Of a stretch of 25,889 nucleotides of DNA, positions 10,832-18,660 are shown piece by piece. Source of the stretch: Guillardia theta CCMP2712 (lineage: Eukaryota; Cryptophyceae; Pyrenomonadales; Geminigeraceae); contig NW_005434422.1 of assembly GCF_000315625.1 (NCBI RefSeq), forward strand, positions 1 to 25,889, in the 5' to 3' direction. Below the pieces are notes generated by a model. It was not told where the DNA came from and did no database searches. It saw only the letters and a list, made by a program, of their open reading frames with translations. Numbering within the stretch: position 1 is the first letter of the stretch; each line of letters begins with the position of its first letter. The position numbers and the translations under genes are program-made.

Positions 10832-11729
10832 ATGAGCTCTGACATCCAAGTCATATTCGATCAGCACTGCGACCCGAGGGTGGGAAAGATCAAGTCCGTG
10901 CAGGACATGAGGAAGATCCTCGACAAACAGGTGCGCAAGATCCTAACCGAAAAGCTCTTCCCCAACTACATACGTGAATACAACGACCACACACTCAGCA
11001 AGGATGATGTCACCCGGATCCTCTGGGGTGACTGACTACAAGGAAACCAAGACGGTCGTGTACGCGTACCTCTCCGAATTATTCCGGATACAGCAGGAGG
11101 TGAAGGAAGATGTGAATGCCTTCTGCAGCGAATCGTTCTGGGACAAGGCCGCCATATACGTCTTCAGGGGCCACAACGATGCTGACTATGAGAAGCCGTA
11201 CTTCGACCACAACAACTTCGTGGCCTCCACCTCACTCCGCTTCTCCATCGCCGCCAATTTTGCCAAGCCGCTGCACACGTCTGCCTACAAGAGGAACATG
11301 CCAGGCGATACGGGCACGGACAAGAGCACGGTGTACATCTACAAGATGTCCGGGGCATCCAACGTGCTCTTCACACAACCCTTCACCAAGCATGTCGAGT
11401 ACGAGATGACATTGTTCCCAGACGATCAATCGGCCTTCCTCGAGTCCTTGACACGGTACATGGATTTCAGCCTAGAGGAGATTTTTGATCGGGTCCACGC
11501 CAACCCACAGCCCAGATTGCACGTGCCCCCGATCGAGACTGTGGAAGAGATAAACTCCAACAACGTGAACGTCTATCATAACAACCTCATCATACTCGAC
11601 TCAGATTTGGCAAAGGTTTCGGACAGGAATCTCCACAAAGCGGGAAAACAGTGGATGTTGTACGATTTCTTCGCAAATGTACCACTTGTAGCTTGTCTGC
11701 TGACGTTTTACCTTCAGAAGTGGTCGTAA
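10832..11729 (+). pseudogene. ADP-ribosyltransferase-fold (R-S-E type) gene with a frame break
   Basis: Two overlapping frames together read as one protein of about 300 residues. The first part starts at the ATG at 10832 and hits TGA at 11033-11035; the second part continues in the next frame to 11729. TGAC is present twice in tandem at the break (11029-11032 and 11033-11036), so a 4-bp tandem duplication explains the disruption. The second part shows the pattern of R-S-E mono-ADP-ribosyltransferases: an Arg in VFRGH (codon at 11166), an STS motif (11226-11234) followed by a helix-like segment, and an EYE (E-x-E) motif at 11397-11405. This family transfers ADP-ribose from NAD+ to proteins or other targets. 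A hydrophobic stretch near the C-terminus (about 11661-11720) may be a membrane segment or buried helix. Target and function are unknown; the assignment rests on motifs only. An assembly error or programmed +1 shifting could also explain the break. Confidence 0.5.
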
Positions 11730-11933
11730 AGCCTCCGGAACAAGTGACAAGATACTGCTTATAAAAACATCGACGCAAGAGAACTCTAACTGCTTTGTCC
11801 TCTTCCTCTCTCGCGATGATCCCTTGCCACCAACCATTTGAACAACTGATTTTTGAACAAGGTTCTTTCGGGAGATTCTGTCGCTTGTCGTGTTGTAAAC
11901 CGAAACATGTAATGGAAAGACTCCAATATCAAA

Positions 11934-13976
11934 TCACGGTCTTAGCACTATAAGAAGGCCGGATCCTCGATGCATTTGCAACTGAACTACGGAGGTTGCA
12001 TTACAACTTAAGCGTGATGATATGATTGCAGGCCAACGATTGTTGGGCACATTTGCTAGTCCTTGATGACTTTCAATTGTATCTTCGTACATAGTAACAG
12101 AAAACGTGCGATTAGAACAAAACTTTCCAAGATGAATCTCAACTTTTTGTGTCTCTTGAGCTACTAAAACTGCAATGAACCATCGACCTTGTTTATCTTG
12201 TCTGGCAATCGCATAGGATCTCATGGGCTCAGCAAGTAGAATCTCGGAACGCATCCACGTATCCGGCAATTCCTTGTATAAACTCACGATCAAACCATCC
12301 CCGCGATGGGTCATAGCTGAAGGATGCAAATACCAGAAAATATGCAACAGACCGTTGTGAAAAGCAAACGCACTGCTAAGCTGAAACATTAGCGACATCG
12401 AACGGTTTGACAGTCTGATCCATTCACTAGTGTAAGTGAAATCCATCCAGCCAGCATGTATCCTTGTGTAAGGCAATAACAAGACATATTCAGGAGAGAT
12501 GTGTTTGTGCTCGTCGCCGCACACGCCCTCACTCGAAATTATATTGGGATATGATCTCGATATGCCATACTCCCTATAATTGTCATGCACATTTACCATT
12601 AGTCCACGCTTAGCACATTCCTGGATGTAGCCAGTAATACGGCGCATATCTGAGTTCGAACCCATCTTGACAAATCCGAACTTAACACCAACAACCCCCC
12701 ATTTTGAAACTGTCTGAAATATTTTGAATGCTGCACGCAAAAGTGCGATATCATTCACATACACGAAGACACCCATGTTGTACATGCTTGCATACTGAAC
12801 GACATAGGTTATATTAAGGGCTAATCCACGTGGAAAAGGAGTAGGGCGCAATGGATCGCTATTCGAGTCGTACTCGCTCCCATACCATCCAGCGTCAAAA
12901 AGAATATACCTAGTCCCCGACTGCCGTGCTAGGTTGCGTATAATGGAAACCGAACCTTCTGTGGACAATGACATATCACGAATTACTTTTCCCGGCTTTA
13001 CAAAAGAATAATTGATCATCTTGTTTGGATTCTCACACAAATTACCAAGATGCCAAGACTCACTGTTTGAAATTTGAGCCAATGATTTGAAGCTCCTGCA
13101 CAGCATTATAACGACCCAAGGATACTTCGAGTCCTGCATACCTCCATGAAATTCCGCTCTCAAACCTTTTGACAGAGTGTCCCCCTTCATTCTGAGCTTT
13201 ATATTACGAAATTCTGTATTGCAAGCTTCTGTGAGAAGCAGAGCTATTTCATTATTCGCAATAGTGAATGGGGTCATCTGATGTGTCCTTGACCAATACT
13301 TAGTCATGTTACATTTTGTATTAATGTTGCACGGAAATATACCAGTTTCATCACCACCATCAACCAATGCCTTTGTACTTGTAGCATCCCAAGTGGTAAA
13401 ATCAAGAAACACGAAGGGCATTGCTGATGTTCTTTGTAATGTATTTTGTCTAAAAAAACCAACAGATGATGATTGTGCTATAACATCATTATACATCCTA
13501 ATGGTATGAGTAACGTTGAAAGTGGATGACAGGAACAAGAGGTGCAACTCGTTGTATGAGCTGTGATATCTTTTGACGGGTCCAGAAATCGGAATCCAAT
13601 CAGAAGTCTTGGATTCCTCCAAAATATGCATTTTAAACATACACAAAGCTTTATCTACGCTAATTCCAACCACTCCTGTTTGGTGGATCTTACCCTTCCG
13701 TTGTATCCAAAAATGAATCAGCTCAGAGCAGGGAACTGGAATCTTGCGGACTTCCAATTCTAAGCGTAGTATGTTGTCTGGTGAGAACAAATTGTAAACT
13801 TTGCACTTAGTTTTTGATGTTGTAGAAGTGCAGCAGAGCCTGTTTATAAAACATTTCTTGTCCAATGGTATTACTCTACTATGACTCAGCATAAGCACAT
13901 AAAATTCTTGAATCGAGAAGACAAATGTAAGGGAGAAAAGAAGAAAATTCCAGTGAAATTTGCTTAATTTGTTCAT
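11934..13976 (-). CDS. Glycoside hydrolase family 97 protein
   Basis: This gene encodes 680 residues from the ATG at 13974-13976; ten more codons are open upstream, but only from GTG. Residues about 9-30 are hydrophobic, suggesting a signal peptide or anchor and entry into the secretory pathway. The N-terminal third fits the GH97 beta-sandwich in length. The (beta/alpha)8 domain shows family landmarks: YILFDAGWYG (about 357-366), GVKFGFVKMG (about 430-439), VNVHDNYREYG then SRSYPN (about 461-478), SSEGVCGDE (about 481-489) and TRIHAGWMDFT (about 504-514). A C-terminal beta-sandwich follows. GH97 enzymes hydrolyse alpha-glucosides or alpha-galactosides. Retaining members carry an Asp in G-[VI]-K-x-D-F; here that position is Gly (GVKFGF), which suits the inverting (SusB-type) branch or loss of activity. 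The gene converges on the ADP-ribosyltransferase-like gene, with a gap of about 200 bp. Its AT-rich composition matches the sulfotransferase gene. GH97 is best known from bacteria. Confidence 0.85.
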   Translation of the reverse strand: MNKLSKFHWNFLLFSLTFVFSIQEFYVLMLSHSRVIPLDKKCFINRLCCTSTTSKTKCKVYNLFSPDNILRLELEVRKIPVPCSELIHFWIQRKGKIHQTGVVGISVDKALCMFKMHILEESKTSDWIPISGPVKRYHSSYNELHLLFLSSTFNVTHTIRMYNDVIAQSSSVGFFRQNTLQRTSAMPFVFLDFTTWDATSTKALVDGGDETGIFPCNINTKCNMTKYWSRTHQMTPFTIANNEIALLLTEACNTEFRNIKLRMKGDTLSKGLRAEFHGGMQDSKYPWVVIMLCRSFKSLAQISNSESWHLGNLCENPNKMINYSFVKPGKVIRDMSLSTEGSVSIIRNLARQSGTRYILFDAGWYGSEYDSNSDPLRPTPFPRGLALNITYVVQYASMYNMGVFVYVNDIALLRAAFKIFQTVSKWGVVGVKFGFVKMGSNSDMRRITGYIQECAKRGLMVNVHDNYREYGISRSYPNIISSEGVCGDEHKHISPEYVLLLPYTRIHAGWMDFTYTSEWIRLSNRSMSLMFQLSSAFAFHNGLLHIFWYLHPSAMTHRGDGLIVSLYKELPDTWMRSEILLAEPMRSYAIARQDKQGRWFIAVLVAQETQKVEIHLGKFCSNRTFSVTMYEDTIESHQGLANVPNNRWPAIISSRLSCNATSVVQLQMHRGSGLLIVLRP

Positions 13977-14895
13977 ATTCCCCAGAGTCCACTTCAATAA
14001 TTGCACTCCCTTTGAGAAAATAAATTAACTAAAAAATATGTTGCAATGGCATAGAGTCGTGCATCTGAGAATGATATTGCTTGTTTTCGGATTCACGATT
14101 TTGGTTTTGCAAGGATTCGGTGGTCTTGCATTCGGCCCTAAAGACAGCAATCTCAGTTCACGATAACAGCAAACTCATCTTGCACTGAAACCTATAGTGT
14201 ATATCGTGTAAACGTTTTGTGTTGACAGTACCAAAATGATGTACACAAACAATCGTGTAAATTGCAATCTTGGTAAGAAATTTCGTCAAAATCTTCACAT
14301 TCACCCATTGAGTACTGACTGGAAGAGTCATTCTTGTAGACTGTTGGGAATCCTCCGCCAATCCAACACATTTCTTTTTCGGTATATACCAAGTGCATGT
14401 GTCATAGCATCATCTGAGATCATCAAAGCTTGGCTGCAAATGGATGGTATCAAGAGGATGTTTCTTGTCCCGCTCAAGTCAGATAGCTTCAATCATGCTA
14501 CATAGCTTGATGCACTTCATGACTTCAATTACCATTGATTGGTCGAAGGTTCACAACTACTTTGATTTTCCTCTTCGAAGCGCGATACTTCTTTGTGTAC
14601 ATGAAGCTTACTTACATCTTATGTATGGACCACACTTGATTTCGATGAATCGTACCTATCATGTCAAACTCGTTCGTCGATTCATAGGCTGCGAAATTTT
14701 CCAAGACGATCCTATCCTGGTTCCAGAGTTGGATTTTGTTTTCGCTGGGAAGGAACAGCATTACGAACTGTCTGCAGTTCTAACGCACTTATCAACAAAA
14801 TCAACGCTCTCGGATTCTCATGCGATTCCTCCACTACCAGTAGCAAGATGACATTTATTCAACAGCTTCAACTCTTCGAACAGTATGCCATAATC
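13977..14895. other. AT-rich spacer with doubtful coding fragments
   Basis: No solid gene is visible. A plus-strand frame (14444-14851, 135 codons) and several shorter minus-strand frames overlap, and none shows clear family features. The stretch ends abruptly near 14896, where GC-rich coding sequence begins. Confidence 0.5.
14192..14398 (-). pseudogene. Possible Cys-rich (thrombospondin type 1-like) remnant
   Basis: This 68-codon minus-strand frame contains CEDFDEISYQDCNLHDC, which resembles the end of thrombospondin type 1 repeats (a Cys, an acidic stretch, then Q-x-C-N-x-x-x-C). The WSxWS start of such a repeat is not visible. A TGA sits just upstream of the first ATG, and neighbouring frames also show Cys-containing protein-like stretches, as if frameshifted. 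It could be a decayed exon or chance. Confidence 0.22.
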
Positions 14896-16790
14896 CTCGG
14901 GTGCATCGCCTGCAATCAGGGGATCGTGGCCAGTGAGAGGACCGATTGCGCCTGCCTGCCGGGTTACACCGGTGCTGACTGTACGGCCTGCCCGGCGGGG
15001 TGGTACAAGGAGCTGTACGGGGACTCCCCCTGTATTCAGTGCCCGGCTGGCCTCTTCCAGCCCAGCACGGGTTCCTCGGTATGTAGGTCCTGCGGCATCA
15101 ACCAGTACTCCGGGGTGGCCGCTCTCTCCTGCACCCCGTGCCCCGCCAACACCATATCCAACGAGAGCAACCCGTCGATCTATGGCTGTGTGTGCAAGAT
15201 GGGGTACGGCGCGCTGGACCCGAACCAGTGCAGCCTGTGCGTCCCGGGCAAGTACAAGTCCTCCAACGCGCTGGAGCTATGCACCGACTGCCCTTCCAAT
15301 CGCGTGAGCCCCTACGGCAGCACCACCCAGTTCCATTGCGTCTGCCGGGCGGGCTACTACAGGGACTCCAACTTCTACTGCCAGCCGTGCCCGCTGGGCC
15401 TCTGGAAGGAGAGCGACGGCGATGCGGAATGCACGGCCTGCCCCATACACTCTACCACGCTGGTCAAGGGCGGTGCGGCGATCTCGGCCTGCCAGTGCGA
15501 GCCGGGTTATTTCGAGGCCGACGCACAGGTGTGCAGCCCCTGCCCCTCGTCCTTCTACAACCCGGACTACAACGTCTCTCTATGCAGGCGCTGCCCCGAC
15601 TTCTCCTACAGCCCGGTGGCCAGCAAGGAGATCACCTCCTGCCAGTGCTACCGCGGCTATGGTTGGAATGGAACGGCCTGCGTGGAATGCCCGGCTGGAA
15701 GTTACAAGTCCTACATGGGCGTGGGCTCCTGTGTCCCGTGCCCGGAGGGTTCGACCTCCCTGCCTGCCAATTCGGACGTGCTCAAGTGCTACTGCAAGCC
15801 GGGCTACACCGGGAATAACGGCGCCGTCTGCACCCCGTGCGACTACAACACATACAAGCCCGAGCCCTACTCCGGGCTCTGCAGCGCCTGCCCTCCCCAC
15901 ATGGTCACCGCAGGGAGAGGCTCTATCGATGTCTCCCAGTGTGTCTGCGACGTGGGCTATTACTACAAGACCTCGGACCGTGTGTGTGTCCCCTGTGGGA
16001 TAGGCACTTACAGGGATTCGCTGGGGCTCGCCTCCTGTATCACCTGCCCGAACAACCAGTCCACCGTGGGCCAGGCTGCTGCATCGGTGGCGGACTGCGT
16101 GTGCGGCGCCGGCTTCACGGGGAAGGACGGGGAGGCCTGCCAGGCCTGCATGCCCGGGAGCTTCCGGTCCTCTTCGGACAGCGAGCCGCTGAAGAACATC
16201 AATTATGCCAGCCTTTTCGCCCCTTCTGGTAGTATCCCGGCCATCGCACCGCGGTATAGGACCGTCGATGCCGTGTTCGTCTTCGATGTCGTGTTCCCCT
16301 CTAGCATACCACAGGGTATGAAGCTGCTGGAGTTCGGGGGGAGCGACGTGGGGGTGTGGATCGGGGTCGTGTCCGTGGGGGGTGCCTGGGTCATGAGGGC
16401 AAGGGCGGGGGATGGCTCTCAGACGATCACATCCGGCGTCTCCTACACTGGCCTGGCCTACGCGGAGAGTGGGGATTTCCCGAGAGACGACAAGAGCCAT
16501 CAGGTGGTATTCAGTGCCAAGATAACCCCTGGTTATGTGGCCGTGTGGATCGATGGCCATTATCTCATGCAGGGGTATTCCAAGTCTGGCCTCGAGCTCA
16601 AGACCTACCTATGGGCCAGCAGCGGCACGGGTGCATTCCTTGTTGCATCGAGCTCTTCTGTGCCAAGCGGCGAGGTGGCCACCGCATGGTCCAGCACCTC
16701 CGGGACGCTGTACCTCTACAATGGGCTTGACAAGATCGCCGAGCTCGAGTCGAAGCTCTGCAGCCCCTGCCCTGAGGGTGCGACTTCCGA
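14848..16790 (+). pseudogene. GCC2_GCC3/EGF-like Cys-rich protein with LamG-like domain, truncated fragment
   Basis: The open frame runs from the ATG at 14848 to a stop at 17211, but only about 14896-16790 looks like this protein. It contains about eight repeated Cys modules of the form C-x-C-x-x-G-Y followed by C-x-x-C-P-x-G-x-[YF], the pattern of the ephrin-receptor-like GCC2_GCC3 domain (up to residue about 445). A Cys-free beta-rich stretch follows (about 450-630) and resembles a LamG/concanavalin-like lectin domain (for example YVAVWIDGHYL). Cys modules then resume (LCSPCPEGATSD, about 637-648) and stop abruptly, showing that the parent protein continued. Beyond 16790 the frame merely reads the antisense of another coding fragment. 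The first 16 or so codons come from AT-rich flanking DNA and do not form a clear signal peptide. Such proteins are typically extracellular or cell-surface adhesion proteins in algae and other protists. Confidence 0.65.
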
Positions 16791-17291
16791 TGTTGCGATG
16801 GATGCGCAGACCATCATCCTCCACACCCCGTTGTCCTCGGCGCTGTTCTCCACGAGCCTCTTCATGCCGGTCAGGAGCCGCTCCTTGGTGCCCGCATCGT
16901 TGGTCTCGAGGGCGTCCGCGAACTTTGACATCACGGTGTCGAGCACCTTCTGCATGTCGTGCCTCGTCCTCTCGCTCAGCTTGCTATTCTTGTTGATGAG
17001 CTCCTCGACCTGCGACTTCAGCTTCTGGTTCACCTCCTCCAGGCTCTTGATGTGCTGCAGCACCGGGGTCATGTCGTTGAAGTTCCTGACCTCACCCTTG
17101 GCATCGACGACCTTGGTTGGGTTGGACCCTGCCGGCTGCCCCTGCACCTGGCCCTGCGCCTGCCCCTGCATGCCGCCCTGCGGCTGCCCTCCAAATCCAG
17201 CTCCACCCTGAAGGGTGTAGTTTGCAGCGTATCCGGTGCTGTGCGCGTTGTCCGCCTCCGATATCCTCTTATCGCAACCTCGGTTTATTCC
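16790..17291 (-). pseudogene. Gln/Gly-rich plus coiled-coil protein fragment, truncated
   Basis: Read on the minus strand, a frame open from just after the TGA at 17292-17294 encodes a Tyr/Gly/Gln-rich low-complexity segment (GFGGQPQGGMQGQAQGQVQ), then a heptad-patterned helix of about 70 residues (around HIKSLEEVNQKLKSQVEEL), and then an acidic/Trp segment (SAEDNGVWRMMVCAS). The only ATG is inside the Gln-rich part (17169-17171), so the 5' end may be missing or spliced. Near 16790 the sequence switches into the antisense of the neighbouring Cys-rich gene, so the 3' end is lost as well. The reading is protein-like, with amphipathic heptads and balanced charged residues, whereas the plus-strand reading across it is hydrophobic and repetitive. 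I do not recognise the family; a structural or virion-type protein is only a guess. Confidence 0.5.
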
Positions 17292-17312
17292 TCAAATATA
17301 CCCATAAACCTG

Positions 17313-17943
17313 CTACAATCTTATACCGCCCGCGGCAACACGGCCGGGTCGGTCCCCCTCCTCCCCCTCGTCCCTCCAAACCTCACACTCGACGATCCCT
17401 GACCGTATGCCCGTGCTGACCGACGCGCGGGGGCGCTGGGGACGGAAGGAGAGGATCACCAGCGTCACGCCTCCCCGGCACTGCACCCGCTGCATGGGAT
17501 CCAGCACGATGCTCTTCCGGTCCTCCTCGTCCTCATGGCACCTGCCCCTCTGCCGCGGCTTGAACCCCACCTTGAACACGGAGCTTGCGAACGAGAGTTG
17601 ACCGCCATCGCGGTTTTGCACGGGCCAGAACAGGAGATCGCCGTCCGCCTGGATCAAGGGACGGGCCCTCCTCACCCGCTGCAGGCCCAGCGCTGCGAAC
17701 ACGTTGTCCTCCACCCAGCCAGCCCTCCCCGACCTCCTCCCCTCGCCGAAGACGGGCATATGCCCCTCCGCACCAACCCGCGCATAGACCGCAGGACGTG
17801 CTCCCTGGCATCCCGCGGCGAGGTCGGGCTCCCGCCCCGTCGATGCAGGGAACCTGGATAAAGACCTTCAGGCTGATGGCCATGTCGATCCAACCAGCGG
17901 GCGGCCGCTCGATGTCGCCCCACGCGCATGCCAGGCACTCCAT
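17313..17943 (-). pseudogene. Unknown GC-rich protein fragment with a frame shift
   Basis: A minus-strand ATG at 17941-17943 sits in a favourable GCCATGG context and starts a protein-like reading (MAISLKVFIQVP about 20 residues in). Near 17830-17850 the plausible reading passes to the adjacent frame, which then continues without a stop to 17313 (VEDNVFAALGLQ, GDLLFWPVQNRDGGQLSFAS, GGVTLVILSFRP). A net one-base difference would link them. The downstream part alternates hydrophobic and polar residues in a beta-rich way. No family is recognised. It lies directly upstream of the coiled-coil fragment on the same strand; whether they were one gene is unclear. Confidence 0.35.
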
Positions 17944-18034
17944 GGCAGAGCCACTCCAAGCCCCTCCCCTTCTCCCGCCATCTTAGCCACTCCCCCTAAT
18001 GGATTTTACAGCTCAACCGTTGCGTTATTCAGAT

Positions 18035-18655
18035 TTATTTTACAGCAGGTGCATATCGTTGCCTAACTAGCTGCTTGAGATCCGAAGAGATGTAGCAATA
18101 GTAGATTCTCTCGAGCATTAAGATTAGGGTATCAACACCAAGTACCACAAGAGCAAAATATTGTTCTTGAAACGGATGGTCCAAATGCATGGCATAATCC
18201 ATTTCTTCTTTAAAAGCCAGCAGATGCCTTCGAACACGATCCAAAGACAACAGGCTGATCTCCACAGCATCGAGGTTATCCAGTTCTTCTTTGAAAAAGA
18301 CACTATACAGTTTCCCGTACGACATAGAATCACGTTTCATACGACGAAAAAAATCGCTCTGAAGATAAGCATCACACCATCTCAACAACGATGAAAATTG
18401 TATCCACATATCATACAAATCCATTATGGATCCTCTAAATATATAATACGAATCGCGCGGTATTGGAGCCATAAATCTCTTTTTTGTGTAGTTCCATTCT
18501 TTTTCAAATGCCTCCATACAGAGATGAAGCATTATCTCATTCACTCTATACAAGACGGATGGATCATGGCCAGCCAAGAACATTCGTTCACCGACATCCA
18601 TAATATCTCCGCACATATTCCCAATAATAATAAAGCGTGCATCAAATAATTCGCG
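18035..18655 (-). pseudogene. Unknown alpha-helical protein, 5'-truncated
   Basis: The first ATG is at 18614-18616 (193 residues), but protein-like sequence continues upstream in frame (RELFDARFIIIGN) until about 18655. There the DNA changes abruptly from AT-rich to GC-rich, so the true start seems to be missing. The product is rich in aromatic, Arg, Asp and Leu residues and looks all-helical (for example SIMDLYDMWIQFSSLLRWCD, and a hydrophobic ALVVLGVDTLILML near the C-terminus that could be a membrane helix). It ends normally with a stop at 18035. No family is recognised. Its AT-rich base use is unlike both flanking coding segments and like the sulfotransferase/GH97 zone. Confidence 0.45.
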
Positions 18656-18660
18656 TTTGA

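Noticed and set aside
11020-11045. Programmed +1 frameshift at the TGA-C in the ADP-ribosyltransferase-like gene
   Set aside because: The tandem TGAC pair explains the break more simply, and no stimulatory element can be shown by eye. It is kept only as an alternative.
16791-17211. C-terminal extension of the plus-strand Cys-rich frame
   Set aside because: This part is the antisense of a better minus-strand coiled-coil reading; its repetitive Ser/Leu/Pro/Cys tail looks like a shadow.
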